Positions 40,086 to 50,675 of a DNA stretch of 64,000 nucleotides are shown here, piece by piece. Under the pieces are notes generated by a model. That model did no database searches. It saw only the letters and a program-made list of their open reading frames with translations, and was not told the DNA's origin. The DNA is taken from positions 281,681 to 345,680 of the forward strand of contig JBBHKE010002948.1 of assembly GCA_037447655.1 (NCBI GenBank), written 5' to 3'. Source of the stretch: Zygnema cylindricum (taxonomy: Eukaryota; Streptophyta; Zygnematophyceae; Zygnematales; Zygnemataceae). How positions within the stretch are numbered: the stretch's first letter is position 1; every line of letters starts with the position of its first letter. The translations under genes and the position numbers were made by a program.

Positions 40086-43000
40086 AGTTGGGGGAGGGGT
40101 GATATAACTTTACTAACTATTGTCTCAACCCAGACAGTTTCTAAATGGAGAGATTAAAAATAAAATAAAACGAGTGGAGCTAAAAAAATCGTGATAGGAA
40201 AAAGGTAGAAATGAAATTACAAAAGGGTTTTTTAGAGTTTGGGAAAAGACAAGGCTACACAAAAAAACAAGAAAAAAGCCAAAATAAATATGGCGATAGT
40301 AGTAATTGGCAATTACAATACAAAGAGCATTGAAAAGAAATAATAATGAGAGAGAGAAAAAAAAGAGCATATAACAAGAAAAAAAAAAAAAACAAAATGG
40401 TCAAAAGAGGTTGAAAAAGAGAGTGAAATGAAAACTAAAAAATAGAGAGAGTAAGAAAAAGAAATATTCTTGTAAAAAAGTAACGGGAAATTAAAAAGAG
40501 GGGAAAGCGAGATGGGAAACGGATAAGTGAGTGGCAAATAACGAATACAAGATATAAAAATTGAAAAAAAATAGAAGTAAAGGCAAATCGAAGTCCGTAC
40601 ATTCTTCAATATTATGCGGGTGTAAGTGGCTCTCAACGTTTGCGATGTGACTTTTGGTGCGCCAAGTATTCTTTTGAATCAGGTAGGCTTGCCAATTTGA
40701 AGTGATGCTTTGAGGTTCATGATTTGTTTAGGTTTTGTTGTCGGTTTTATGTTTAGTCAACCGTGTTTTTTTTAGTTTATTCTTTTTGGTGTCAATTTCT
40801 ATGTGGCAAAATTGTATCATTACATGTTTTTTGTACATCTCTATGTTTTTGGTAGGTGAAACTTTTTTACTCTATAGTTAGATCTTTTGAAATTTTCTCT
40901 CTTGAAAAAATCAAGGCTTGTAGACCCATAGACATCTTGCATTTGAACATAATTTGACGACGATGTAGATGAGCTTCATTGTGTTGCTTTACAAATAAAT
41001 ACAAAAACCATTTGTGGTTTCTACTTGTTTTGGCATTCTCTACTTTTTACAAACACAAATCTAACAAAAGGTTTTTTGGTTAAGTTTGGTAGTTGTGCGA
41101 GGTTCAATGGTTAGATTTGATGGTTGTGGCCAAAGACAAAAACCATTGGGTCGTTAAGTTTTTATAATAAGTTCAAATGCTCCGGTTAGTTTTAATGGTT
41201 GTGGTATTTTTGTAGAGGGTCTTCCACTTGTGGAAATTCTAATGCATTGGATTAACTCTATCAAAAAAGTAACGAAGAGTTTTAGAGATTTTGTTAGGAC
41301 ATTTTAAGCCATGTGTCATAATGTTTGATGTATTATTTTGCTCGCGGCTTAGACAATAAAAGTACATTTGCCTTATACACGGGATAGTGATGAGAACTAC
41401 GCTTGTTGTAAAAACATACTGAATCTAAGTTTTAAAAATTTTGGTATAAATTTGTGGTATATTGACATTCCCTTTGTCCCTATGAAACGTATGTTTTGAT
41501 TTTCTCTTTGTAATTTTTTTGCTAAAGTTTGTCAAGTTTCATTTTGTTAACCATATTGTTTTATTTCCGTCCACTATTTTTAGGTTTCATGTAACACGTC
41601 GGTCCACATTAGAGAATTATTTCGTAGAGTTGAACTCTATTTGTTGGAGTGGGTTGTACGCGTCATCTGTTGGCCAACATCTATGCAAGGTTTCAATACG
41701 GTGGTAAAAACATCAATAGAATTTCAACTTGGAGGTTAGTTTTATCTTCTTTTTCTCTTCTCTTTTCCTCTCTTTCGCTTTCACCATTCAAAAAGACCTC
41801 CGCTATATCCTAGGCAACAACCGTAAATTTTTAGAAGTTTAGGCACATATTGAACCGCAATCGCTCTAGAGACCGGTCGAGAGGTTTACCCCAATTTTTG
41901 TAATTTGTTTTTTGTTGATTTATAAAATAGTAAAATGATTCCGTAATTGTGTTTCTAAAGATACGCCATTCTTATGAGAGAGAAAAAACTGACCTTGTCA
42001 AAAAAAATAGAGCTGGAGCGACAACTCTAGATGGAAAAAAAAAGATGAACACCTAAGACATTTAACCAAAAAAAAAAAAAACTTTATCAAATTATGTATA
42101 AAAAAAAAGATGGAGACGTCAATGAGAAGGAGAGGGTACGTGTATGTTTTTCCAGTACGTTGTTATATCGAATTAAGATGCAACCGAAACTTTCGATACC
42201 GTAATTGAAAATCGAGATAGAAAAAAGCAAAAACTCAAATTGTCTCCACCGAGGTAACTCGATATAGAGTCATAAAATCGATGGTAGTTGTTGCATATAT
42301 AAAGTGTGAAAATAAGACTCTTGGGAGAACAGTGATAAATTTTCCAAAACATTTTTATTTGATTATATGTGACTTCCGACATGAAAGCAAACCGTTGGTA
42401 GACTAATAAAAACAAAAATTCTAACGGGAATCATATAAAGGCAAAAAACCATGTGCACGTGTGTGTACAGTCGTAAAATGGTGGTAGTTTTAAAATCAGT
42501 CAAGTAAAAAAAGAAAATGGGTTGTTTAGGTAACGCATGTACACATTAACTTACGTAGTGATTTCTTACGCCATAAAAAAGTTTGCATAAAAATAATTAC
42601 TAGTGTTTTGGGTGCTATGGCTATTCATCCTCATCAAAATTTATTCATGACTTCGTTGACAAATATGGACAACGAAAATTGTTGAATATTACCTAATGGA
42701 AAAAAACATAGCCGCTTCAAGTTGTTGGGAAAAATTTGAATATGTCTATAAACCCAAAACATCAAACAAATACATGTAAAAAAAAAAGGTTTTACGACTT
42801 GTAATATATGTTTCGTAGTTTATCAATACAAGTCATTAAATGATCCTACAACAAATAACAGTCACGCATGTTCAGCTTTTGCCTACTCGAATAATTCAAA
42901 AAAACTTTTTCATAAGTTTTTTTTTTAAACGAATGCGAGGGTGGATGATCGAAAAGAAATTGCAAAAAATGGTGGTTTTGATGTGTTGTGAAGACCTTCG

Positions 43001-43270
43001 GCTATTTTCAATAGTTGACAGTTCTAGTATGATTTATTTCAAATTTTATTTGCGGTGGCTTTATTGTATATATCATCATAATTTGTTTTATTAGTAAATT
43101 TATATATCAACATTGCGTGATATACGTTTCTATTTTGTTATTTTTTTTTCCATAAATCGGGTTTCCTTATAGCAATGTGTAAAGCATTTAAGTTTTTACG
43201 GAAAATGTAGTGTACAATTTTAGAGATTAAACAAAAAAATATTGAAAATATGGCTCAAACATAGTATATT
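40086..43270. other. Long AT-rich region without an identified gene
   Basis: A-rich continuation to about 40600, then mixed AT-rich sequence. Frames at 41519-41707 and 42840-43094 are short. The latter (KKLQKMVVLMCCEDLRLFSI) has a faint hAT-transposase flavour that I do not rely on. It may be the upstream part of the decayed recombinase-like copy that follows. Confidence 0.5.
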
Positions 43271-43790
43271 TTGAAAAAAATGATTTGGCATACTGGTATG
43301 AGGTGTAAACGCGAGTACTCCGATCTTCAATCTAAAGCTATCAGCGATCGATACAATCGAAAACAGCTAAAACACAAGAGTAGGAAATGGTTTATAGCAT
43401 GTAACACCATAGAAAATGCCCATGAAAACATGCTAGCTCGTAGTATTACGCTTTTAACTCATTCTGTAGTCGAAAAGGGAAATAATGCTAGAGTTTTAAA
43501 CCTTTGCCATTTGTTTTTCATGGAAAATAAATAGTGTGCGACCCATGTTTTGTCACATGCTCAGATTTTTGGTCATAAACGACAAAACTAATAAGTAAAT
43601 AACTTTATTTTTTCTAAATATACAAATGAATTATACAACGTCACTTTTTAATGTCTACATCAACTAACTATGCATTGTTACTTGTATTGTAAAACGGTCG
43701 AAAAAAACTTTTTGGTGCTATACGAAATAAAAAATTCAAATTTGAAAAACAATTAAGTATATAAGTACAATTATTAAGGCGTACCATTTT
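43271..43790 (+). pseudogene. Ndc10-domain-II / Crypton-type recombinase-like fragment, plus copy
   Basis: The frame 43271-43534 ends with HENMLARSITLLTHSVVEKG and NNARVLNLCHLF. After a frame change the same protein continues at about 43542-43602 as VRPMFCHMLRFLVINDKTNK, then an intron-like stretch, then GRKKLFGAIRNK near 43695. The pattern LCxLF...CHxLxF...GKTN..GR..+FG.IRN is that of the Ndc10 domain II family of tyrosine-recombinase-like proteins related to Crypton elements, known from fungi, oomycetes and algae. Here it is broken by a frameshift. It is homologous, including the intron, to the minus-strand copy at 43805-44205. Confidence 0.6.
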
Positions 43791-43804
43791 TTTCTCGATG
43801 AAAA

Positions 43805-44205
43805 AATTAAGACACCCTTATCCTATGTCCCCTTTCATGTAGAATAAATATAACAATTACATAGCGATCCCTCCAACCTGACAAAACTCTTAATATCTAT
43901 TTCGGATAACATCGAAATACTTCTTGCGATTCTAAAATACGAATAACAACGCACAATTAGTAAATATAAGCATTAAAAAATGACGTTGTGTAATCTATTT
44001 TATATATTTATAAAATAAAAAGTAATTTACCTTGTTAGTCTTGCCGTTCATGTCCAAAAATCCGAGCATGTGACAAGTCGTTGGTTCTACACTCTCCACT
44101 TCTTTCGAAAACAAATCGCATAGGTTCACTGTTTTTGCACTATTTCCTCTTCCGGCTGCAAAATGAGTTAAAAGTGTGATACCACGAGCTTATATATTCT
44201 CATGA
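43805..44205 (-). pseudogene. Ndc10-domain-II / Crypton-type recombinase-like fragment, minus copy
   Basis: The minus strand reads ARGITLLTHFAAGRGNSAKT, VNLCDLFSKEVESVEPTTCH and MLGFLDMNGKTNK from about 44195 to 44036, followed by a GTAAATTAC donor-like site. The next piece (about 43945-43815) carries KKYFDVIRNRY and GGIAM..LLYLFYMKGD with stop codons at two positions. The family pattern continues as +YF.VIRN+...LC.VG.IA.YL.YLF. At least three in-frame stops make it a pseudogene. Confidence 0.6.
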
Positions 44206-44524
44206 ACAAAATCCATCGTCGTACTGGCTTCAACTCATTACTTGCACATTTCCGTAAACTATTTCGCAATATAAACTTGTTAGACAGTTCCCAATTGTCG
44301 TTCCAAACCCTCAAGTTTATACACCATTGATACACGTGAAAAAAAATATATATATCTAAGTTGAATAGGCCATGAAAAGCCAGCACATCGTAGAAGTCAT
44401 GTGCTTTCCGACGTTGGATGTTGGCCCACCAACCAACCCACCAAAAGTACCATCGATGGTAGGGGCACTTTTTGAAAATCACTTTTGTGTTGTAGTGTCC
44501 TAAGATATTCTATATCCTCTTCGG

Positions 44525-44734
44525 TTGCCACGAAGTTTTGCTGAAGTTCGGTTTTCTAGGGCAACACGATCTTTGGTGAGAGAAGTCGATGCAGCAGAGG
44601 AGGAAAAAAAAACAGCCACTTCGGGGTTGGAAGAGGTTTCTAAAAAAAAGCGGTCGGCAAAGGCGACTTCCGTTACTGAAGCATTCGAACCTTCTGTGGA
44701 GATCAAAACTAAGGCAAATATAAACTGGCCATAG
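44525..44734 (+). CDS. Small lysine/glutamate-rich open frame, unidentified
   Basis: 69 codons: MPRSFAEVRFSRATRSLVRE, VDAAEEEKKTATSGLEEVSK, then KKRSAKATSVTEAFEPSVEI. Composition is protein-like and hydrophilic and could be a disordered tail of a neighbouring transposon protein. No domain, no supported upstream exon. Confidence 0.3.
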   Translation: MPRSFAEVRFSRATRSLVREVDAAEEEKKTATSGLEEVSKKKRSAKATSVTEAFEPSVEIKTKANINWP

Positions 44735-45780
44735 TTTGACGTTCTTTTTCTGTATTCAATTTTCTATTTCCAAATGCAAAATTTGTCCTTTTGTATTCAA
44801 AATTTTATTTACAAATTCAAAATTCAAGTTTCATATCAAATATTTCAAAAAATTCAAAATTTAATAACTGCATATAGTGTTACGTTTTCCAACATTAGTG
44901 GCTGTCTACTTTCAAAAAAAATCCAAGATAGAATATATCGATAATTAAACTGGTGGTGCATTTTGATTACAAATTTCAAAATACTTGTTTGTATATTTTT
45001 AATACTATGATGTTTTTCCTAGGTGTTATTTCTAACCCTTTTGCTTTTTATTCGAGATTTTATCTTACATAATAACTACTATGTTTGTAACTATAAGTCC
45101 CTCTGTTTGTACGACAAATGAACGAAAACACGTCATCTTAAAAAAAAAAAAATCAAAAAAAAAAATGGCTGCTGCAGTGAGAATGTTTTAAACATTGAAA
45201 AAAAAGACATCAGCGACAAAGACACTAATGCAACAAGTGTTATTTTTAGGGTTTGTTTTTGTTTGTTTTTGTTTTTTTCCTCATCTCTTCCTCCTCCACC
45301 CCCTCTTTCTCATTTTTTTTCTCTTTCTATTTCGTTTTATTCTTCATTTTCTTTCTTTTTTTTTTTTTTTTTTTTTTTTTTTCTTTTTCTTACGATTCAT
45401 TTTCTTCTTTTCTCTTTGTGTACATTTCTTCTAAGTTTCGTGCACTATCCTTCTAATCTTCTTCGTCTATTTTTCTTCTTTTATTATTCTTTTTGTTTTT
45501 TCTATTATTTTCTACTTCTTTATATATATTTATTTTAGGTTTTTCTTCTCATTTTCATGTATTTTTCGGTTTTTTTTTTATATATATATCATTTTTTTAT
45601 GGAAAACTTAAAGCTCTCACTTGTTTCTAATAACAAACTCAAAATAGATAGGTTGTTAGTAAACTAATAATTGATTGATAAAACTATGAATTCATTCTTA
45701 TCACGTTTCTCTGTCTATTTTATGTCTTTAGAGTTCGATTCATAAATGATTTTTGCTAACACATTTGTTTTTTGCATGAC
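44735..45780. other. AT-rich spacer with T-rich tract
   Basis: TTTCTTTTTCTTTTT low complexity at 45260-45600. No gene. Confidence 0.6.
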
Positions 45781-45784
45781 TCTT

Positions 45785-46298
45785 GTAGGTGGTCTGAAAA
45801 AAAACCATCGGAGAACAAAGGTGTAATTCAAAACACATCTTTATTGCCAAAAAACAAATTTTTGCAATCGGTAGCCAAAAAATGAGGAAAATAGGCAAAA
45901 AAAAATGTGCGCCAATTAAAGGTAACGAACAAAAAAAAAAGGAAAGCTTCGGTAATATTAGTGCAAACCCTCCATCTAATAATAATGGATAGAGGGAGAG
46001 CGAGGCGTTAAAGTTGATTTCCATTAAAGTCGAAGAAATACAATATAAGAAAAAAAAACCTACAGGCCACGCATCGATTTGTAAGGGAAAAGTGGAGACT
46101 CATCAACCTTTAATTGGAACAACAAGGTGTGTTCAAATCCTATTTTCGGCGCTGCCAAAAATAAAAAAAAATCTCATTAAAGATTATTCAAAAATTAAAG
46201 ACCGGCAATCAAAAGTTCATAGTGGAAATAAAGATTATTCGACAATGTCTTTGTCCGAGAGAACCCAGAAAAAAAACCGAGAGATAATTGCCAAGTAG
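45785..46298 (+). pseudogene. Lysine-rich coding-like remnant, unidentified
   Basis: Frames read SEKKPSENKGVIQNTSLLPK, later KKESFGNISANPPSNNNG, ISIKVEEIQYKKKKPTGHAS and LIKDYSKIKDRQSKVHSGNK before a stop at 46298. Several in-frame stops separate them. The end segment recurs at 46880-47020 (see there). No domain is recognised. Confidence 0.3.
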
Positions 46299-46879
46299 TT
46301 TTGGTAAGCGATTTTATTCATCGGGATGATTCTATGATTTTCATTACCGAGGGCAATTTTGCCATTGGCTCCATTACCGAGGCTGGTAACGTGTAGACAC
46401 AAGCTGTGTTATCTTTACGTAACAATCCCTCAACAGCTTTGGCTATCACGAAAAGTTGGTCTATAAAAACGAAGAGTTTAACTTGCCCTAGCATGCACTT
46501 TTTATTGAGGATTGCCTAAATGGTTTATGTTATACCAAAGTGGTTATTGTTATCGACGTTAATATAAACGGTATGCACATTCGCCTATTGTTTTTGACAA
46601 TTTTTCTGTATTTTTTCCTTGATCTATTCTGGATTGGGAACATATACTTGTTGGATACACCGCTCTTTCGAGTGCGTAACAAAATAAAAAATGTTTACTG
46701 CTGTAGCTAGTCAAAAAAGTAATGGCCCAAATAAGCTCACAAGCCGAATTTACGGCATTCAAGGGTTTGGGAGAAATTCCTCTTAATATGTTTTATCATT
46801 TTATTGGCGAAAAAATCCGCCTCGAACTTATAGCTTTGCAAAAAGACGCCCACATTCAACTCGTGGCTTTTGACATGGG
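46299..46879. other. AT-rich spacer with coding-like pieces
   Basis: A plus frame reads FITEGNFAIGSITEAGN and TQAVLSLRNNPSTALAITKS near 46335-46460, separated by a stop. It is not identified. Confidence 0.35.
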
Positions 46880-47022
46880 AGTCTCATTAAGGATTGTGAA
46901 AAATTTAAAGATTGGCAATCAAAAATTCTTAGTAAGAACAAAGATTACTAGGCAATGCCAATGTCTAAGCGGACTTAGAAAAAGATCGGGAAGAATTGCC
47001 TAGCAGTTTCAATGAGCTATCT
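46880..47022. repeat. Second copy of the 46160-46310 segment (direct repeat)
   Basis: CTCATTAAGGATTGTGAAAA, TTTAAAGATTGGCAATCAAA and AAGATTACTAGGCAATG align with CTCATTAAAGATTATTCAAA, ATTAAAGACCGGCAATCAAA and AAGATTATTCGACAATG at 46174-46250. Same orientation, about 700 bp apart. The second copy directly abuts the archaeal-like block. Confidence 0.7.
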
Positions 47023-47024
47023 GT

Positions 47025-47195
47025 TTAAAACTAGGTCAAAAACCTATTAGATCCAGATTAGAAAATAGGGTAATAGACTTAATACTTAATAAGTTAGATA
47101 TAGATTGTAGAGACTATGTTAATAAACTTAATAAACTAGCTAAACATACAGGTAGACTAACTAATAAAGATAAAAGACTTAGAATTATTAAATAA
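47025..47195 (+). pseudogene. Unidentified short frame at the left edge of the archaeal-like block
   Basis: 57 codons: LKLGQKPIRSRLENRVIDLI, LNKLDIDCRDYVNKLNKLAK and HTGRLTNKDKRLRIIK. Very AT-rich codons (AAT, AAA, TTA), like the genes that follow. It looks like the C-terminus of a helical, lysine-rich protein. Family unknown. Confidence 0.4.
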
Positions 47196-47204
47196 ATTAT
47201 CTTT

Positions 47205-47351
47205 GTGAAAATAAATCTTACATTTAGCTTAAGTGTTTTAATAATAAGCTTTACAGTATTTAGTGTTATTACATTTTCATTAAACTTAATACAATTCCAA
47301 GAATTGGAAAATAAAGTCCAATACATACTAGAGATATTAAATCTAAGTTAG
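47205..47351 (+). pseudogene. Small one-helix membrane protein, archaeal-like block
   Basis: From a GTG, 48 codons: VKINLTFSLSVLIISFTVFS, then VITFSLNLIQFQELENKVQY. One clear membrane helix near the N-terminus. No family is assigned. It may be genuine, given the prokaryotic character of the next genes, or simply AT-rich chance. Confidence 0.3.
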
Positions 47352-47531
47352 ATCTTAATAATATTGAAATAAAACTAAAATCTTAAATTTCCTAAACAAA
47401 TCAAAATAACCTAATTACTTAGACTCTAAAAAACAATTAACTATTAAAAACATTTTTTTTATGTATTTCATAAAATATAAAATAAACTAAATCTTAAATA
47501 AACCTAAATATAAAACTTTAAAATATAGATA

Positions 47532-48161
47532 ATGAATTTAGTAAAAGCATGAATTACTATTTTTGCATTTAAACTTGACAAAGGTATTTTTTAAACATGT
47601 GATACACAAGCTCGTCAATTATCTAGTGAAAGATAGGATATAGAAACCAAAATCACGAAAATCAATGAAACTATGGCAATAGCATTTGCTGGGAATGCAA
47701 CCCGTGCTAAAGTTTTATCAAATGCAACCCAAGCTAAAGTTTTATCAAATTTAATACAGTACTATGCTAATCAGTTTAGTTATAATTGTCACACTAAACC
47801 TAACTGTACTTTGATAGCAATATTTTATCTAATATTTTATTTAATTGGGGAAATCACGCTTTCTAAATAGGAGTATTATGTGGTTTTGATAATCATATAC
47901 CTAGAATATATAGATTTGATGATGTAGGATTTTATTGTGAACATGAGATCGCAAGATATGGTTATGGTAGCAGATATGCAAAAGGTTATACAATACAAAC
48001 CTAATTTAACAGAAACTCAAGCTATAGACTTAGCAACTAAAAGTATGCAAGCTTCTAAAAACTTAGATTTGTATTCAGGATTTCATACATAATTGCAATT
48101 AAAAAACCTAATGGCGTTACACATTTAGATTCAATTACATAGGCCAATAAATTTATGTTAA
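47532..48161 (+). pseudogene. psmB: Archaeal-type 20S proteasome beta subunit, copy 1 (decayed)
   Basis: The proteasome beta subunit carries the N-terminal-threonine peptidase of the 20S particle. Colinear beta-subunit segments are visible across stops and frame changes: ITIFAFKLDKGIF, then TCDTQA (family T-T-V-G-I-x-x-K-D-G-V-V-L-A-x-D-x-R-A), NETMAIAFAGNATRAKVLSN, GFDNHIPRIYRFDDVG (G-x-D-x-x-P-x-[IVL]-[YF]-x-x-D-x-x-G), RYGYGSRYAKG (GSGS-type loop), YKPNLTETQAIDLATKS, then AIKKPNGVTHLDSI. In-frame stops fall where Leu or another residue is expected (for example GIF-TAA-TCD). The active-site Thr region is replaced (KA-TGA-ITIF). A 27-bp direct duplication (GCAACC..GCTAAAGTTTTATCAAAT) is present here but not in copy 2. 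The end overlaps the aCPSF1 start. Confidence 0.8.
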
Positions 48162-49927
48162 GTTTTAAACAAGAAAATATATTAAAAGATTTTTTTTCAG
48201 ATTTTGTAAACGCTTATAACGAATATTATAGACTTGTAGTACAGATAAAGGATTTAAAAAAAACAATAAATAAAACAGTTATAGACTTAGTAAAGCAGCT
48301 TGGTAATTACATAGATTTAAGACCTGATTTAAATTGTTTAAAACCCCCATATCAGAAGTAAAAACTTATTTTCAAAATTTAAATTTGGAAAACAATATTA
48401 ATCAGTATACGGGTGTGATTTCGGTTTACCAAAATATGGATGATGTGTTGAAATTTTGTAATTTTTAAAAACTTAGGTTATATTGTTAAAATTAAGCTTG
48501 GGCTTTTATCAAAGACTTGTAAACAATTAGAAAACATATTTTAAAAATTTAGACCAAATTTTTAAATTTAGAAAACTATTAGTAAAAAATATTAATACTC
48601 ATAGAAATTATAATCCCCATATTTTTACATTCACAAGTTTTTATTCTGCATCTGAGATTGGAACATCTTGTTATATTGTAAAAAGTTATCATTCTACAAT
48701 TATGTTACAGTCTGAGATTTTTCCAAAAGATGAAGGTTATCAATGCCTTTTATTAATTTTTTCACAATTAGATTTAACTAAATTAGATGCTTTAGTTATT
48801 ATATATGCACATGTAGATCATCGTGGATTTTTACCGACAGTTTATAAAGCTGGTTATAAATGGCCTTTGTAAATGACTAAACCTACTCAAGCTTTGTTGT
48901 TAGCACAATATTTGGATATTTTTAAATTGAATACTGGGTATGTTAAAATTTATGATTTCAAAGATATGCAATCTTGGATATAAAAAACAATAGTTTTGCC
49001 TTGCAAAAGATGTGTGAAACTAACATGGATATAAATATAATTTTACAGCTTTCAATCTATTTATTTGGGTCTAGTATGGTTTATCTAAGATGCTCTAAAA
49101 AACAAATTTTATTTACCGGGGATTATAAATACCAAAATTATGGGCTTTTACCTAAGACTTATCCTAGAAAAATAAAAATACATAGTTTAATTTTAGAAGC
49201 TACATATGCAAATACAGAAAGAAGAAATTTAACATACTTAGTAAAAGACAAATTTCAGAATTTAGCATATGAAACTTATAAAAATCAAAGTCATTTACTG
49301 ATACCTTGCTTTGCAATAGGTAGAAGTCGAGAATTATTAATTTTTCTAAAAAAACTTTATTTAGAAAAAAAATTACCTGACTTAAATGTATATATGGATG
49401 ATAATATAACGGAAACCACATTCAAAGCGCATGATTTCTGACAATACTTTGAAAATTAAAAATTATATTTTATAGATTTGCCAAGTAATTTTAAATTTAT
49501 AAAAAACAATGATCAGCCTTATAAACATACTAATATTAGTTTAACAACTTCTGGTGTGTTTAAAGGTGGGCCTACACTTAATTATTTAGCAAATTTAGCA
49601 AACAAATCCAGTGCTACAATTTTAATAAATAATTCCTTACAAACCAAACTAGGTAAAAAGATTTTACAAAAACAAAGCCCAATTAGTTTTAGAGTAAATA
49701 ATGTAGAATTAAATATAGCCTTAAATGCAAAAAATGATTTTATTAGTCATTTCTCTGGACATTCAGATCAAAAATCATAGTATACTTTTATAAAACGAAT
49801 AAAACCAGATAATTTAATTATAGTACACACGATTAATAATAATGCTAAGGTTTTTTCTAGGCTTTTAAATTTTTTACCAGAAGTTTATATTCAAAAAAAC
49901 TTAGAAACTATTAGACTAAATATATGA
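48155..49927 (+). pseudogene. aCPSF1: Archaeal KH-MBL-beta-CASP ribonuclease aCPSF1 (decayed)
   Basis: aCPSF1 is the archaeal transcription-termination/mRNA 3'-end ribonuclease. Order of recognisable segments: an N-terminal KH-type region ending LRPDLNCLKPP (family VRPDPSVLLPP), 48155-48360; SASEIGTSCYIVKSYHSTIM near 48640; LDALVIIYAHVDHRGFLPTV (metallo-beta-lactamase motif HxHxDH with the first His replaced by Tyr) near 48787; FGSSMVYL and ILFTGDYKYQN (TGD motif), EATYANTERR, and IPCFAIGRSRELL (family PVFAxGRxQE), all within 48974-49441; TTSGVFKGGPTLNYLANLA, HFSGHSDQ and NLIIVH within 49478-49830. Five or more stops/frameshifts interrupt it. Stops replace different residues (for example WPL-TAA-MTKP where Tyr is expected), so this is decay rather than a variant code. 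It is colinear with the whole family, about 590 codons. Confidence 0.85.
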
Positions 49928-50013
49928 ATTTTATAGTCGGTTTATTAGGTAATGTAGACCAAAGTAAAACTAGTTTTATACAGTCTTTATATAAAGTAAT
50001 TCATAAAATATAA
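49924..50013 (+). pseudogene. Start of a translation-factor-type GTPase, truncated
   Basis: The ATG overlaps the aCPSF1 stop as ATGA. It reads MNFIVGLLGNVDQSKTSFIQ and SLYKVIHKI before a stop at the duplication junction. GNVDQSKTS corresponds to the P-loop GHVDxGKTS of IF2/EF-Tu/aIF2-gamma-class GTPases, with the P-loop Gly changed to Ser. Only the first 29 codons are present. The tandem-copy boundary follows at once. Confidence 0.6.
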
Positions 50014-50065
50014 AAATAAACCAAATTATAAATAAACCTAAATGTAAAACCTTAAAATATCGATA

Positions 50066-50675
50066 ATGAATTTAGTAAAAACTTGAACTAGTATTTTTGC
50101 ATTTAAATTTGACAAAAGTAATTTTTTAACATGATACACAATCTAGTCAATTATATAGTGAAAGATAAGATATAAAAACCAAAATCACGACAATCAACGA
50201 AACTATAACAATAGCATTTGCTAGGACAACAACCCATGCTAAAGTTTTATCAAATTTAATATAGTACTATGCTAATCAGTTTAGTTATAATAGTCACACT
50301 AAACCTAACTGTACTTTGATAACAATATTTTATCTAATATTTTATTTAATTTGGAAAATCACTTTTTTGAAATTGCTAGAGTTATATATGGTTTTGATAA
50401 TCATATACTTAGAATAAATGGATTTGATGCTGTAAGATTTTATTATAAATATGAGATTATATGATAGCAGATATGCAAAAAGTTTAAAAAGTTCATTAGA
50501 TATACAGTATAAACCAAATTTAACAAAAACTCACGGTGTACACTTAGCATCTAAAAGTATGCAAGCTTCTAAAAACTTAGATTTGTATTTAAAATTTAAT
50601 ACAATAATTGCAATTATAAAACCTAATGGCGTTAGACATTTAGATTCAATTATAAAAGCTATAAATTTATGTTAA
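50066..50675 (+). pseudogene. psmB: Archaeal-type proteasome beta subunit, copy 2 (decayed)
   Basis: Aligns base for base with 47532-48161 (by eye more than 80% identical), and upstream similarity begins near 49999. Segments include SRYAKSLKSS, YKPNLTKTHGVHLASKSMQA and NTIIAIIKPNGVRHLDSIIK. It ends TGT TAA, with the next ATG (50669) overlapping by 7 nt. It differs in stops and indels from copy 1, so the two copies decayed independently. Confidence 0.8.

Noticed and set aside
42840-43094. hAT-transposase-like fragment (KMVVLMCCEDLRLFSIVD)
   Set aside because: The resemblance is limited to a handful of positions. It is more likely part of the decayed recombinase-like copy or chance.
46126-46141. 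tRNA T-arm-like GTGTTCAAATCC
   Set aside because: No acceptor stem, D-arm or anticodon arm at the right distance.
47532-49927. Stop-codon reassignment (TAA/TAG/TGA as sense) in the archaeal-like genes
   Set aside because: The stops stand where different residues are expected (Leu, Tyr, others) and frameshifts also occur, which fits decay, not a variant code.
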